Notes: generated by a model not told the origin, from the letters alone. A stretch of DNA of 64,000 nt from Bacteroidota bacterium (GCA_030698405.1 JAUYMU010000021.1:1-64000), one strand, 5' to 3'; counted from the first letter of the stretch, positions 43,984 through 54,486 are shown. Program-made: numbers and translations.

Positions 43984-45445
43984 ATGCTTTATTTTCAGGA
44001 AGGGTTTCGGCCTGAGCTGCTTTGCGGGTGTATATATCAACAGCAACAATAATGGCAGTAAATCCCCAAAATGGTACCGAGAGTTTATCGGTATCCAGAA
44101 AATTGTTCAGTATTCCGTGAATGTAGTAAGTTATTAATCCAAGCAGAGCGCTCATCACAATTGTTTTCAATCGTTTATCCGTTGCCCTTGTGTAGGCGTG
44201 AATTCCGGTATAAATAACCACTCCAATCAATATCAGAAACGAAAATAGTCCCATAAATCCCGATTCGGCCATTGAACCAAGGTACTCGCTGTGTGCATTT
44301 CCTCCATCAGCCGAGTTGGTGCTGATAATTGTCCGGTTGGCTGTGATTTGGAAAGGTGCATAATTAAACATATAGGTTCCCGGACCCCATCCAAATATTG
44401 GTTTTTCTTTATACATACTGATGGCACAACTCCACCGGTTGAGGCGTTCCAGATTTGAAGCATCGGATGAAATGTTTGAAATGGAAGAAACATGTTCGGT
44501 GAGATTTGCCGAAGATTCTGTATCATTTCGTTCCAGATACATTAGTATTGGTTTCTGAAAAACCAGAACTACTGAAAGTACAACAAGAAAGATTATAAAA
44601 ATGGGTTTAAACCTTATTTTCAGGCGCAAAACAGCCCAGACACCAAAAGCAGCAATCATGCTTAACCAGGCAGCACGGGCATACGAAAGGATAAGTCCCA
44701 TTAAAAGTATGCCCAGTACAATATGGACAAAAATTTTGACCCGTGGCGAATAAATCTTCGTGAATGAAAAGCCAAATAGGAATGGCAAATACATGGCAAC
44801 GGCTGCACCATAAGAAGTGTGGTCGTTGTACAACGGATTAACAACAAAATTAGCCGCCTGTTTATTCCAGAGGCCATAACCGAGGTGTCGGTAAGTTGCA
44901 TAGAAAATCACAATCAGCAGGGGTATTGTATATAACCAAACATACTTTTCAATATTTTTCCCCGATTCGAAGAGTTTGGCAGTAAGTAAGTAAAAACCAA
45001 CTATGAACCAGACTCTTGTCAGAAAAGCTTTAAAGGATACTATTGGCATGGTGCTGGTAAAGGTTGTAAGCAACATCCAGAATAAGCTGAAATAAATGGC
45101 CAGTGTAACCGGATGCCACATAATATCGCGGTCGAATTTTCCGGTGGCAAAAAGCTTCAGGATAAAAATGAGCAGTATTCCAAAGAGCAGAGGCTCCGTA
45201 GGTAAAAACATGTTAAATGACAGCCCCGGCATTATTTCGGACAAGGGTAGTGAGAGCGGGGTGAAAAATACAATCAGGTACAAAAGTTTGTCGAAGGTGT
45301 AAATTGCCAGCAATATAATTCCTAAAACAAGGGGCATTGCATTGATAATCATTGAATGCTTCTGTACCAGAAAATATGCATTCAGCAAAATAAACAATGC
45401 CGAAACAATGTAAAAAAGGGCAACTTTTATCCTGGCCTGGTACAC
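43982..45445 (-). CDS. O-antigen ligase/polymerase family (Wzy_C) membrane protein
   Basis: A 487-residue protein with about 12 membrane helices and one large periplasmic loop. The Wzy_C/RfaL signature is here: NRWSCAISMYKEKPIFGWGPGTYMFNYAPF and the later GGNAHSEYLGSMAESGFMGL with its conserved His. Members polymerise or ligate O-antigen or other exported glycans. A chain-length regulator gene is 3 nt upstream on the same strand, so this pair probably handles a surface polysaccharide. The gene ends in the convergent efp terminator. Which glycan is built is unknown. Confidence 0.86.
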   Translation of the reverse strand: MYQARIKVALFYIVSALFILLNAYFLVQKHSMIINAMPLVLGIILLAIYTFDKLLYLIVFFTPLSLPLSEIMPGLSFNMFLPTEPLLFGILLIFILKLFATGKFDRDIMWHPVTLAIYFSLFWMLLTTFTSTMPIVSFKAFLTRVWFIVGFYLLTAKLFESGKNIEKYVWLYTIPLLIVIFYATYRHLGYGLWNKQAANFVVNPLYNDHTSYGAAVAMYLPFLFGFSFTKIYSPRVKIFVHIVLGILLMGLILSYARAAWLSMIAAFGVWAVLRLKIRFKPIFIIFLVVLSVVLVFQKPILMYLERNDTESSANLTEHVSSISNISSDASNLERLNRWSCAISMYKEKPIFGWGPGTYMFNYAPFQITANRTIISTNSADGGNAHSEYLGSMAESGFMGLFSFLILIGVVIYTGIHAYTRATDKRLKTIVMSALLGLITYYIHGILNNFLDTDKLSVPFWGFTAIIVAVDIYTRKAAQAETLPENKA

Positions 45446-45448
45446 AGT

Positions 45449-46402
45449 TTAGGTGGTTTTTTTATTTTCTATCAGTAAAACAACCAATAGTGCAACGAAA
45501 AGTGCAGAGAAAGTAGAAATGAACAGGATGATTGAGCGAACCGGATAAGATTTTTTATCAGCCGGAATAGGGTTTTGAACGCGCTGCCCATAAATAATTT
45601 TTCTGTTCGCACTACTGACTGATTGATCATAGACTTTCATAATAGAATCTTTCTGGCTGACCAATCTTCTTTGCTGCAAATCAAGAATTTCATATTCTCC
45701 GCCTTTTTCCGATAGGTTTTTTAGCCATTGACTAAGCTCTTTTCCTCCGGCGGAATTCTTTTGTTGATTCGCCAAAACCTTTACCATTCCTTTTGTAATT
45801 TCCTCAGCCTGTGTTCGGTAATCCAGAATTTGATATTCAGTACGGAAAAAATTTAACTTTTCTTCCAGGGAATCAACTTTGTTGCTGATGAATGCATAAT
45901 CCTTTTTGGCGATGGCTGCAACTTCGTCATGTTTAATTTTGTGCATCAGTCCAACTTTTTCATCGAGGAATCGAATGATGGAGTCGCACATGTTGCAAGC
46001 CCGTTCCGGGTCAGTATCCAGTACTGAAATTTCAAGGGTTTCGTATTGCGTTTTCTTAAATTTTACATTGTCGTTGAATTCTGCCAGCATATAAGTCAAA
46101 TACTGCGGCTCCTCTTTGCTAATTTTATAAGCTTCGTCCAAATTGAACGCATCAATCATCCGCAGTTTAATGTCAAGCGAATTAATGATCTCAAGCAATT
46201 GTTCACTTTGCGATTCGTCGCTGAATACATAAATATTATTGCTGGGGTATATCAGCGCGGTGGATTTAAACTTGGGTTTAATAAAAGTTGAAGAAGAGAA
46301 AATTGCTGAAACAACAATTGCCAGTATGCCGACTATTATAAAATGCATCCTCCACTTCCATATTATTTCAACAAGATTCTGATTATTAAAAAAGTTTGTC
46401 AT
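45449..46402 (-). CDS. Wzz-like polysaccharide chain-length determinant
   Basis: A 317-residue protein with the Wzz topology. An N-terminal membrane helix (~18-38, MHFIIVGILAIVVSAIFSSST) precedes a large periplasmic alpha-rich coiled-coil domain (SNKVDSLEEKLNFFRTEY region). A C-terminal membrane helix (~292-312, SIILFISTFSALFVALLVVLL) and the charged end ENKKTT close it. It lacks the tyrosine-kinase C-terminal domain of BY-kinases. Three nt before the O-antigen ligase gene it makes an evident length-control partner. Confidence 0.85.
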   Translation of the reverse strand: MTNFFNNQNLVEIIWKWRMHFIIVGILAIVVSAIFSSSTFIKPKFKSTALIYPSNNIYVFSDESQSEQLLEIINSLDIKLRMIDAFNLDEAYKISKEEPQYLTYMLAEFNDNVKFKKTQYETLEISVLDTDPERACNMCDSIIRFLDEKVGLMHKIKHDEVAAIAKKDYAFISNKVDSLEEKLNFFRTEYQILDYRTQAEEITKGMVKVLANQQKNSAGGKELSQWLKNLSEKGGEYEILDLQQRRLVSQKDSIMKVYDQSVSSANRKIIYGQRVQNPIPADKKSYPVRSIILFISTFSALFVALLVVLLIENKKTT

Positions 46403-46474
46403 AAAAGTCTTTTGGTTGAATTTTTAACGGAACAACGGTGTATTTATTACTGAAAATTGAAATATATAATGAAT

Positions 46475-47767
46475 TTATTCAACAACCAGCAGAAAGTAAT
46501 TCTTCTTGCCTTTTTGAATCAGGATATATTTGCCATCAATCAGGAAATCTGAATTTATGACCAATTCAGAATCAGTAACTTTGTCTTTGTTGATACTTAG
46601 ACCGTTTCCCTGAATCGTCCGGCGTAGTTCTCCTTTTGATGGGAATACCATTGTTTTTTCAGCCAAAAGTTCAACCACTTTTATTCCAGCACCCAGTTCT
46701 TTTCCTGAAATTTTGAATTGTGGAACTCCTTCAAAAACTGCCAGAAATGTTTCCTTGTCGAGTTTTCGGAGCAATTCGGCAGTTCCCTGTCCGAAAAGGA
46801 TTTGCGAGGCCTCAACTGCCATCTCATAATCTTCGCGCGAATGCACCATTACAGTCACTTCTTCGGCCAATCGTTTTTGCAGCAATCGCAAATGAGGGGC
46901 TTCTGAATGTTGCCCAATCAGTTCGGCGATTTCGGTTTTTTGCAGAAGAGTAAATATTTTGATGTATTTTTCAGCATCTTCATCAGAAGTATTCAACCAG
47001 AACTGAAGAAATTTGTAGGGTGAAGTTAGTTTTGGGTCGAGCCAGACGTTTCCTGATTCGGTTTTTCCAAACTTGGTGCCATCGGCTTTTTTAATCAGTG
47101 GACAAGTAAGTGCAAATGCTTCGCCACCGGTTTTTCTGCGGATGAGTTCGGTACCGGTTGTAATATTCCCCCACTGGTCGGAACCACCCATTTGCAGCTT
47201 TACATTTTGTGCCTGATACAAATGTAGAAAATCGGTTCCCTGAACCAGCTGATAGGTAAATTCGGTAAACGACATTCCGGTACTGCTTTCAGAATCCAGC
47301 CGTTTTTTAACCGAATCTTTCGACATCATGTAATTGACTGTGATGTGTTTACCAATGTCGCGGATGAAATCCAGAAAGGTAAATTCCTTCATCCAGTCGT
47401 AATTGTTGACCATTTCGGCTGCATTCGGAGCCTCCGATTCGAAATCCAAAAATTTTGCAAGCTGCTTTTTAATGCATTCCTGATTGTGGCGCAGGGTTGG
47501 TTCGTCCAGTAAATTTCGTTCCTGCGATTTTCCTGAAGGATCGCCGATCATCCCGGTTGCTCCGCCAATAAGTGCAATGGGCTTGTGGCCTGAAAGCTGA
47601 AAATGTTTAAGCAGCATAACACCAACCAAATGGCCAATATGAAGTGAATCGGCAGTTGGGTCAATGCCAAGATATGCGGCTGTTAATTCTTTATCGAGTT
47701 GTTCTTTGGTTCCTGGCATGATATCGTGAATCATACCTCTCCACTTAAGTTCGTCAACAAAATTCAT
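46475..47767 (-). CDS. tyrS: tyrosyl-tRNA synthetase
   Basis: A 430-residue class I aminoacyl-tRNA synthetase. The HIGH motif is in [18 protein letters not shown], the tyrosine-binding region includes [18 protein letters not shown], and the KMSKS equivalent is KFGKTE. The C-terminal S4-like domain ends with [15 protein letters not shown]. Length and motifs are normal for the bacterial TyrS type. It is upstream of the polysaccharide genes on the same strand (72-nt gap) and downstream of cvpA. A TAnnTTTG element (TATCTTTG on the minus strand, 47861-47868) lies 94-101 nt upstream with no clear -33. Confidence 0.97.
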   Translation of the reverse strand: MNFVDELKWRGMIHDIMPGTKEQLDKELTAAYLGIDPTADSLHIGHLVGVMLLKHFQLSGHKPIALIGGATGMIGDPSGKSQERNLLDEPTLRHNQECIKKQLAKFLDFESEAPNAAEMVNNYDWMKEFTFLDFIRDIGKHITVNYMMSKDSVKKRLDSESSTGMSFTEFTYQLVQGTDFLHLYQAQNVKLQMGGSDQWGNITTGTELIRRKTGGEAFALTCPLIKKADGTKFGKTESGNVWLDPKLTSPYKFLQFWLNTSDEDAEKYIKIFTLLQKTEIAELIGQHSEAPHLRLLQKRLAEEVTVMVHSREDYEMAVEASQILFGQGTAELLRKLDKETFLAVFEGVPQFKISGKELGAGIKVVELLAEKTMVFPSKGELRRTIQGNGLSINKDKVTDSELVINSDFLIDGKYILIQKGKKNYFLLVVE

Positions 47768-47911
47768 GGTTATCTTTCTTTTTGAACATTATAAATATTG
47801 CCGGAGATTATTAAATCCGGCAGACCGGAAAGGCTGAAACCCCCTTCCGAAAAATTTGGCCAAAGATATAAAATGAATGGTTCACCATCGAAATATCGCC
47901 ATGCAAAATGA

Positions 47912-48448
47912 TCAGGTGATTTTTACCGGAGGTTTAGCTTCTTCATTTTTATTCTCATCATTTGCATTCCAGAGCCTGATGAATGGGAATAAAGTAGGAA
48001 CCAATTGTTTCATGGGCTCGTAAATTTTCGAGTCCTCTTTTTGTTTGGATGGTAAAATATGTACATTTTCATCAATGCTGTCAAACAGCAACAGAATAAT
48101 ACTCAAAATAACTGCTGTTTTAAGCACACCGAAAATGATTCCGGCCAGCCGGTTTAAAAAGCCCAGAAAAACAGCTTTCACAATCGTATCGAGCATCTTA
48201 CCCATAATATGAATCAGAATTACGATAAGAATAAAAGTCACCACAAATGCAATGGTGCTGAGGTATTCTGAATGGTAGCCTGTGTGTTTTGTTATAAATG
48301 CGGCAGTATAATCAGAAAATTTGATTCCTCCCCAAATTCCAAGAATCAAAGCAGCCAGCGAAGCAATTTCAATAATAAAACCATTGCGAAAACCCTGTAC
48401 GGCAGCTAATATCAGTATAATACCAAATACCAAATCAATATAATTCAT
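47912..48448 (-). CDS. CvpA-family membrane protein
   Basis: 178 residues with four membrane helices. The family opening MNYIDLVFGIILILAAVQGFRNGF and the central helix block (TLAFVVTFILIVILIHIMGK, LNRLAGIIFGVLKTAVILSII) match CvpA. A charged cytoplasmic tail follows (NANDENKNEEAKPPVK). CvpA-type proteins are linked to envelope integrity and colicin V production; the precise role is unclear. It starts upstream of tyrS on the same strand and is divergent from the GH3 gene. Confidence 0.87.
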   Translation of the reverse strand: MNYIDLVFGIILILAAVQGFRNGFIIEIASLAALILGIWGGIKFSDYTAAFITKHTGYHSEYLSTIAFVVTFILIVILIHIMGKMLDTIVKAVFLGFLNRLAGIIFGVLKTAVILSIILLLFDSIDENVHILPSKQKEDSKIYEPMKQLVPTLFPFIRLWNANDENKNEEAKPPVKIT

Positions 48449-48591
48449 AAATTAAGTGTTGAATGAAGATTCAAATTTCAGTAAAAGTAGGAAAATTATA
48501 TTTCAGGAAACATTTATCGCTTTTATTCGTGGGCGAAATTCAGATTAGAAATTGTATGATTATAAAGCCCAATCGAAGTCAGTTTTTTTAA

Positions 48592-48599
48592 TAATTTTG
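48592..48599 (+). promoter_or_regulatory. TAnnTTTG -7 element of the GH3 gene
   Basis: TAATTTTG, 25 nt before the ATG at 48624. No TTG at the proper upstream distance. Confidence 0.4.
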
Positions 48600-48623
48600 T
48601 GACCAGACTGAAAATAAATTTCC

Positions 48624-50141
48624 ATGCCAGTAATCAATTCTATTATTAATTGGGCCAATTTTAAGCGTATTTACGAAATTGAGCTATTTAAAAAGCATCC
48701 CCACGAAGTTCAGCGCGAGGTACTTTTCGAACTTTTGGAGGAAGCTTCCAATACCGAAATTGGATTAAAGTATAATTTCAGAAACATTCGTTCCGAAAAA
48801 GAATTTCGTGAAAATGTTCCTGTTCAGGCTTACGATGATATAAAAGAAACTGTTGAACGGATGATGCAGGGAGAAAAAAACCTGATTTGGCCGGGCGAAA
48901 CCAAATGGTTTGCAAAATCGTCGGGCACCACCCACGATAAAAGTAAGTTTATTCCTGTTAGCAAAGATTCACTAGAAGGTGTTCACATGCGCGGTGGGCG
49001 CGATGTGCTGGCGCTTTATCTGAAAAACAATCCTGAATCGGGCATTTTGTCGGGCAAGTCGCTTACCCTTGGTGGAAGCCACCGGGTAAGTAACTTTAAC
49101 AACAACAGTTATTACGGTGATCTTTCGGCTATTATCATTGAAAATATTCCATTCTGGACCGAATTTTACAGAACTCCTTCTACCGAAATATCGCTTCTTG
49201 AAGAATTCGAAGAAAAAATTGAAAAGATCATTGAACATTCGCTTGGCGAAAATGTGACTTCCTTTGCCGGAGTTCCTTCGTGGTACCTGGTTTTATTCAA
49301 GCGAGTTCTGGAGGTTACCGGAAAAAACAATATTCTGGAAGTTTGGCCCAATCTGGAAGTTTTTACGCACGGAGGTGTGAAATTTGAACCCTATCGGGAA
49401 CAATACGAAAAGCTAATGCCTGGAAACCAGATGCATTATATGGAAACTTACAATGCTTCGGAAGGATTTTTTGGAATTCAGGATGAGCCGGATAAAAAGG
49501 ATATGTTGCTGATGCTCGATTACGGAATTTATTACGAATTTATTCCGATGGATAAATTTCGTAGCGACACGCCGATGGTCATTTCTCTTCAGGATGTTGA
49601 AATCGGGAAAAACTATGCCATGGTAATTACCACAAATGGCGGATTGTGGCGTTATGTGATTGGTGATACCATCAAATTTACTTCACGAAGTCCGTATAAA
49701 TTTTTGATTACAGGTAGAACCAAACATTTTATAAATGCTTTTGGAGAAGAACTGATTATCGACAATGCCGAAAAAGCATTTCAGATTGCCTGCGAGCGAA
49801 CCGGAGCTATTATTTCGGAATATACCGGTGGACCGATCTATATGAACGATAACCAAAAAGGGGCTCATGAGTGGGTCATCGAGTTTGAAAAGTTGCCAAG
49901 CGATTTGGAACATTTCATTTCACTGTTCGATGGGGTCTTGAAGACCATTAATTCGGATTATGAAGCCAAACGGCACAAAAACCTCAGCCTTGAAATGCCA
50001 CATGTTATTGTTGCAAAAAAAGGTCTTTTTTATGAGTGGATGAAAAAAAGAGGGAAAGTAGGAGGGCAGAATAAAATACCACGCCTGTCAAACAACCGGC
50101 AATACCTCGATCAGTTAATCGAATTGAATAATTCTTTGTAA
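48624..50141 (+). CDS. GH3-family acyl-adenylate-forming protein
   Basis: A 505-residue GH3 protein. It shows the acyl-adenylate P-loop WFAKSSGTTHDKSKFIPVS, the second core motif region VFTHGGVKFEPYREQY, MHYMETYNASEGFFGIQDE, and the C-terminal domain hinge GLWRYVIGDTIKFTSRSPYKFLITGRTKHFINAFGEEL (shown in parts: GLWRYVIGDTIKF). Plant GH3 enzymes conjugate amino acids to hormones; bacterial members occur widely in Bacteroidota and their substrates are unknown. It precedes the dNK-rdgB-porZ-recO group by 69 nt on the same strand and may be part of that transcript. Confidence 0.88.
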   Translation: MPVINSIINWANFKRIYEIELFKKHPHEVQREVLFELLEEASNTEIGLKYNFRNIRSEKEFRENVPVQAYDDIKETVERMMQGEKNLIWPGETKWFAKSSGTTHDKSKFIPVSKDSLEGVHMRGGRDVLALYLKNNPESGILSGKSLTLGGSHRVSNFNNNSYYGDLSAIIIENIPFWTEFYRTPSTEISLLEEFEEKIEKIIEHSLGENVTSFAGVPSWYLVLFKRVLEVTGKNNILEVWPNLEVFTHGGVKFEPYREQYEKLMPGNQMHYMETYNASEGFFGIQDEPDKKDMLLMLDYGIYYEFIPMDKFRSDTPMVISLQDVEIGKNYAMVITTNGGLWRYVIGDTIKFTSRSPYKFLITGRTKHFINAFGEELIIDNAEKAFQIACERTGAIISEYTGGPIYMNDNQKGAHEWVIEFEKLPSDLEHFISLFDGVLKTINSDYEAKRHKNLSLEMPHVIVAKKGLFYEWMKKRGKVGGQNKIPRLSNNRQYLDQLIELNNSL

Positions 50142-50210
50142 ACTTTTCGGAATAATCAAAAGTTCGGTGTATTATTCCGTATTTTGGATCAAATTTTAAA
50201 AACTATCAAA

Positions 50211-50825
50211 ATGCATATTGCTTTAGCCGGAAATATTGGAGCGGGAAAGACCACTTTGACCGAATTACTCTCGAAACATTATAAATGGGTTGCCCATTAT
50301 GAAGATGTGGATGAAAATCCTTATTTGAATGATTTTTATGAAGACATGCAACGTTGGTCGTTCAACCTGCAGATTTATTTTCTGAACAGCCGGTTCAAAC
50401 AAGTGGTCGATATACGGAATTCATCAAAAACGGTGATTCAGGATCGCACGATATACGAAGATGCGGAGATTTTTGCACCCAACCTGCACGCCATGGGACT
50501 GATGTCAACACGTGATTTTAACAACTACCATTCTCTTTTTCAGATGATGACGAAGTTCGTTCAGGCTCCTGATTTGCTCATTTATCTGCGTGCTACGGTT
50601 CCTACTCTGGTTCATCAAATTCAGAAACGCGGGCGCGACTACGAAAATTCCATCAGGATTGATTACCTGAAACAACTGAACGAACGTTACGAAGCCTGGG
50701 TGAACCGCTACAAAGCAGGCAAATTGCTGATCATTGATGTTGATCGTATTAACTTTCAGAACAATCCTGAAGATTTAAGTAATGTGATTGACCGGATTGA
50801 TGCCCAGATTCATGGATTATTTTAA
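50211..50825 (+). CDS. deoxynucleoside kinase family protein
   Basis: 204 residues from ATG 50211; a TTG-initiated longer frame at 50184 is unlikely. Walker A is [13 protein letters not shown]. The [29 protein letters not shown] segment contains the nucleoside-binding Glu (shown in parts: [14 protein letters not shown]). The [11 protein letters not shown] segment carries the DRS-like motif as DRT, and the LID RGRDYE region follows. The family (dNK/dCK/dGK) phosphorylates deoxynucleosides in salvage. Substrate preference is not deducible. Its stop overlaps rdgB by 1 nt (TAATG). Confidence 0.9.
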   Translation: MHIALAGNIGAGKTTLTELLSKHYKWVAHYEDVDENPYLNDFYEDMQRWSFNLQIYFLNSRFKQVVDIRNSSKTVIQDRTIYEDAEIFAPNLHAMGLMSTRDFNNYHSLFQMMTKFVQAPDLLIYLRATVPTLVHQIQKRGRDYENSIRIDYLKQLNERYEAWVNRYKAGKLLIIDVDRINFQNNPEDLSNVIDRIDAQIHGLF

Positions 50826-51415
50826 TGGTTATGAAACTTGTATTTGCAACAAACAATCTGCATAAACTTCAGGAAATCAAACAAATGCTCAATGGATCGT
50901 TCGAATTGTTGTGCCTGAACGATATCGGCTGTGAGGATGATATTCCTGAAAATCAAGCTACTCTTGAGGGCAATGCTGCCGAAAAATCTTTTTTCATATA
51001 TAATAAATATGGTTTAAATTGTTTTGCCGACGATACAGGGCTTGAGATTGAAGCCTTAAATGGCGAACCAGGCGTTTATTCGGCTCGTTATGCCGGAGAG
51101 GAGCGCAGTGCTGGAAATAATATGGATTTGGTTTTGGCGAGACTTGATAAAATAAATAACCGAAAGGCACGTTTTAGAACAGTTATTTCGTTGGTGATTG
51201 ACGGGAACGAAACTCAATTCGAAGGCATCGTTGACGGGCAGATACTGGAAGAAAAGCGGGGGGAAACAGGATTTGGATATGATCCGATTTTCAAGCCCGA
51301 CGAATCCGACCGGTCGTTTGCAGAGATGCCAATGGATGAAAAGAACAAAATCAGTCACAGGGGTAGGGCAGTTCAGAAATTAGTTGAATATTTAATCCAG
51401 CATAAAGGAAAATAA
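50825..51415 (+). CDS. rdgB: RdgB/HAM1-family inosine/xanthosine triphosphate pyrophosphatase
   Basis: A 196-residue protein with the Ham1 start [15 protein letters not shown], the [24 protein letters not shown] block, and the C-terminal [22 protein letters not shown] segment. All are diagnostic. The enzyme removes non-canonical purine triphosphates (dITP, XTP) from the nucleotide pool. A second in-frame ATG two codons into the gene is also possible. It overlaps the kinase by 1 nt and the next gene by 1 nt (TAATG), so the whole group is translationally coupled. Placement beside a deoxynucleoside kinase fits nucleotide-pool maintenance. Confidence 0.95.
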   Translation: MVMKLVFATNNLHKLQEIKQMLNGSFELLCLNDIGCEDDIPENQATLEGNAAEKSFFIYNKYGLNCFADDTGLEIEALNGEPGVYSARYAGEERSAGNNMDLVLARLDKINNRKARFRTVISLVIDGNETQFEGIVDGQILEEKRGETGFGYDPIFKPDESDRSFAEMPMDEKNKISHRGRAVQKLVEYLIQHKGK

Positions 51416-53748
51416 TGGCGTACAAATACCTGTTATTCACAGCATTTATCTTTCTGACAATCTTTAATGTCAATTCGCAGCCATCTATTGGTGAATGGAC
51501 CGATTATCAATCGTATGCACATGCAAAAAATGTGGTTGATACTGGCGAAAAAATTTATTGTGTTACCGAAGGTGGCTTGTTTTCGTACAATAAAAGCGAT
51601 AACAGTATTCAAAAAATGTCGGGGATTAATGGTCTTTCTGATGCCGGTGTTGAGCGACTGGCATATAGCAAAGAGAATAAATTGCTGTTGGTTGCCTATG
51701 AGAATGCAAATGTAGATTTAATATTTGACACCAAAATATTTAACCTTTCCGATATCAAAAGGAAACAAATACCTGCTGATAAAAAAATCAATAATGTATT
51801 GTTTGTTGGTAATCTGGCATATCTCTCCTGCGGTTTCGGAATTGTGGTCATCAACCTCGAACGCAAGGAAATAAAGGACAGTTATTTCATCGGACAGGAT
51901 GGCGCTTATGTCAATGTTTTGGATATGACTACCGATGGCACTTTTCTTTATGCCGCAACGGCCAATGGCATTTACAAAGCATTGGCCTCGGAACCTAACC
52001 TTCAGAATTACAACAATTGGAGCCGTATTACAAACATTCCCAATGCCAGCAAGAAGTTCAGCAAAATAAAATATTTTAAAGGGAAAATCTTTGCCAATTA
52101 TACTCCCGACGAATGGGCACAGGACGAAATGTACGAACTGACGGAGAATGGCTGGGTGCGTTTTCTGCCACGCGTTAACTATGTTTCGGATGTGACAATA
52201 AGTGGGAATTACCTCGTTTTTTCAAGCAGGGAAGAGATTTTCATATACGATGATAAACTTGAATTGGTAAAATATGTTTATCAATATTCGTTTTCAGGAA
52301 AAGACGAAAAACCTATTAGTACGATGTGTGCAGTTTTAGACGAAAAGAATGTACTTTGGATTGCCGATCGCAAATATGGATTGATAAAAGTTGGTTCTCA
52401 AACCGAAAAGATAATTCCAGACGGGCCAATTGACAACAAAATATTTTCGCTTAAAATGAATGGGAATGACCTTTGGATTACTCCAGGTGGCAAGAGCAAC
52501 CCATGGGGAAATTTATACAATCAGCCTCAATTTCAACTCAACCGCGAAGGGAAATGGTCGGTTTTTGACCGAAATGTTTTTCCCATTTTAAACGATTTAC
52601 GCGACATGGTTTGTGTTGTTGCCAATCCGAAAGATCCGGATCATGTTTTTGCCGGGTCATGGGGCGGGGGCGTGCTGGAGTTCAGAAACGGTAAATTTGT
52701 GAAGCAATATAACAACCTTAACAGCAGTTTACAAACCCAACTTCCAGGCCAGCCGAATGAACCTTATGTCCGTGTTGGGGGAATGGATTTCGATTCGAAA
52801 GGAAACCTTTGGGTAACCAATTCCGGAGTAGCCAACGTAATTTCTGTTTTTCAGACCGATGGACAATGGAAATCGTATGAATTAAGTGGAATTGCCAATA
52901 ATACTTTCATCGGAAAAGTGCTGGTTACCAAAGACGATGATAAATGGGTGATCCTTGGACGGGGTCAGTACATGTATGCGCTTAACAGCGCAAATAACAA
53001 ATCGAAAATGCAAAAGGTGACTGCTTATTTCACCAATGCCAAGGAAGAACTTTATACTGACATGAGCGATGTAAATGCCATTGCTGAAGATCAAAACGGT
53101 GAATTGTGGCTGGGCACATCAAGCGGAGTGGCAGTATTTACCAATCCCCAAAAAATATGGGAAGATGCCACAATGTTTGCGACACGCCCCGGATTAGACC
53201 TGAACGACGGAAAATTTCATCCATTGCTCGAAAAAGAATCAATTACCGCCATTGCTATCGACGGCGCAAACCGGAAGTGGATTGGAACCAAAACTTCAGG
53301 CATATTTTTAATTTCTGAAAACGGCGATACTGAGCTTGAACATTTTAATAAGGAGAACAGCCCGCTGCCAACAGATGAAATTACCGACATCGCAATTAAC
53401 CAAAAATCCGGCGAAGTTTTTATCGGAACCTCAGTCGGGTTGATTTCATACATGGGAGAGGCGACTGCCGGTAACGAAGAATTTGCTGATGTTTATGTCT
53501 ATCCCAACCCGGTGCGCGAAACTTATGACGGTCCGATCGTTGTGAAAGGACTTGTTGAAGATACCGATTTGCGAATTACCGATATCAGCGGGAACCTGGT
53601 GCATAAAACTACTTCACTGGGCGGCCAGGCAATCTGGGATGGCAGAAATTTAAACGGAAACCGCTGCAAAACTGGTGTCTATTTGGTTTTTATGAGCGAT
53701 GCATCAGGAAATAAAACGATGGTAACCAAACTTTTATTTATCCATTAA
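51415..53748 (+). CDS. porZ: PorZ-like type IX secretion protein with two-component-type propeller
   Basis: 777 residues, almost exactly the size of P. gingivalis PorZ. A signal peptide (~1-22) precedes GEWTDYQSYAHAKNV, the start of a seven-bladed propeller. Repeated blade motifs follow (IYCVTEGGLFSYNK, GLSDAGVERLAYSK, LWIADRKYGLIKVGS). A second propeller region covers ~380-650, with LWLGTSSGVAVF and KWIGTKTSGIF. The end has a type A C-terminal sorting-domain pattern: VYPNPVRE at the front, RITDISGNLVHK, and GVYLVFMSDASG...KLLFIH. PorZ is part of the T9SS attachment complex that delivers anionic LPS to cargo. It is coupled to rdgB (1-nt overlap) and recO is 12 nt downstream. Confidence 0.82.
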   Translation: MAYKYLLFTAFIFLTIFNVNSQPSIGEWTDYQSYAHAKNVVDTGEKIYCVTEGGLFSYNKSDNSIQKMSGINGLSDAGVERLAYSKENKLLLVAYENANVDLIFDTKIFNLSDIKRKQIPADKKINNVLFVGNLAYLSCGFGIVVINLERKEIKDSYFIGQDGAYVNVLDMTTDGTFLYAATANGIYKALASEPNLQNYNNWSRITNIPNASKKFSKIKYFKGKIFANYTPDEWAQDEMYELTENGWVRFLPRVNYVSDVTISGNYLVFSSREEIFIYDDKLELVKYVYQYSFSGKDEKPISTMCAVLDEKNVLWIADRKYGLIKVGSQTEKIIPDGPIDNKIFSLKMNGNDLWITPGGKSNPWGNLYNQPQFQLNREGKWSVFDRNVFPILNDLRDMVCVVANPKDPDHVFAGSWGGGVLEFRNGKFVKQYNNLNSSLQTQLPGQPNEPYVRVGGMDFDSKGNLWVTNSGVANVISVFQTDGQWKSYELSGIANNTFIGKVLVTKDDDKWVILGRGQYMYALNSANNKSKMQKVTAYFTNAKEELYTDMSDVNAIAEDQNGELWLGTSSGVAVFTNPQKIWEDATMFATRPGLDLNDGKFHPLLEKESITAIAIDGANRKWIGTKTSGIFLISENGDTELEHFNKENSPLPTDEITDIAINQKSGEVFIGTSVGLISYMGEATAGNEEFADVYVYPNPVRETYDGPIVVKGLVEDTDLRITDISGNLVHKTTSLGGQAIWDGRNLNGNRCKTGVYLVFMSDASGNKTMVTKLLFIH

Positions 53749-53760
53749 AACTGACAACCA

Positions 53761-54486
53761 GTGCTCGAAAAAACTCGGGGCATCTTTTTACATTCAGTAA
53801 AATATTCCGAAACCAGCATTATTGCTGTAATTTATACTGAATCTTTTGGCCGTCAGTCGTTCATGATTAACGGTGCAAGAAGTAAAAAATCGACTGTTAA
53901 ATCGGTTGCTTTTCAGCCACTTTATCTTCTCGACCTTGAGATTTATTACAAAGCCGGCCGCGAAATCCATCGGTTGAAAGATGTCAGGATTGCAAATCCT
54001 TTTTCGACCATTCCGTTTGATATCCGGAAAAGGTCGCAGGTAATTTTTTTGGCCGAAATTCTTTACAAATGTTTAAAGGAAGAAGAGCCCAATCCGGGCT
54101 TGTTTGATTTTATATACAATTCATTGAGTTTTCTTGACTTGTCTGAGCAAGGGGTTAGTAATTTCCATGTCTGGTTCCTGTTTAAACTTACGCAGTTTTT
54201 AGGAATCTATCCAAGTCGTGAGCATGCACTGATCAGTAATTTTTTCGACTTGCAAAAAGCAAGGTTTGTGAGCCATGAACCAACGCATAATCAGTTTACT
54301 GATAGGCATATAACCAGATTGTTGGCAATGCTTTTTGATGTTGATTATTCGTCGCTTGGGAAACTGGAATATAGCCAAAATGACCGGCGGCAGCTGCTTG
54401 AGAAGTTGCTGGAATATTACAGAATTCATTTTGACAACATGGGAGAGATAAAATCATTGGATATTCTGAGAGAAGTTTTACGCTGA
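53761..54486 (+). CDS. recO: DNA repair protein RecO
   Basis: 241 residues. The GTG start is the only reasonable one: it is 12 nt after porZ and the protein opens directly with LEKTRGIFLHSVKYSETSIIAVIYTESFG, the RecO OB-fold beginning. The helical domain follows (FLAEILYKCLKEEEPNPGLFDFI). The zinc-binding cysteines of some RecO proteins are absent, as in most Bacteroidota. RecO anneals ssDNA with RecR in the RecFOR pathway. It is the last gene of the operon with deoxynucleoside kinase, rdgB and porZ. Confidence 0.92.
   Translation: MLEKTRGIFLHSVKYSETSIIAVIYTESFGRQSFMINGARSKKSTVKSVAFQPLYLLDLEIYYKAGREIHRLKDVRIANPFSTIPFDIRKRSQVIFLAEILYKCLKEEEPNPGLFDFIYNSLSFLDLSEQGVSNFHVWFLFKLTQFLGIYPSREHALISNFFDLQKARFVSHEPTHNQFTDRHITRLLAMLFDVDYSSLGKLEYSQNDRRQLLEKLLEYYRIHFDNMGEIKSLDILREVLR

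Noticed and set aside
47768-47911. T-box or other riboswitch upstream of tyrS
   Set aside because: No T-box consensus or stem structure is visible; only a -7-like element was found.
53761-53763. missing start of recO
   Set aside because: GTG gives the expected N-terminus directly and sits 12 nt after porZ.
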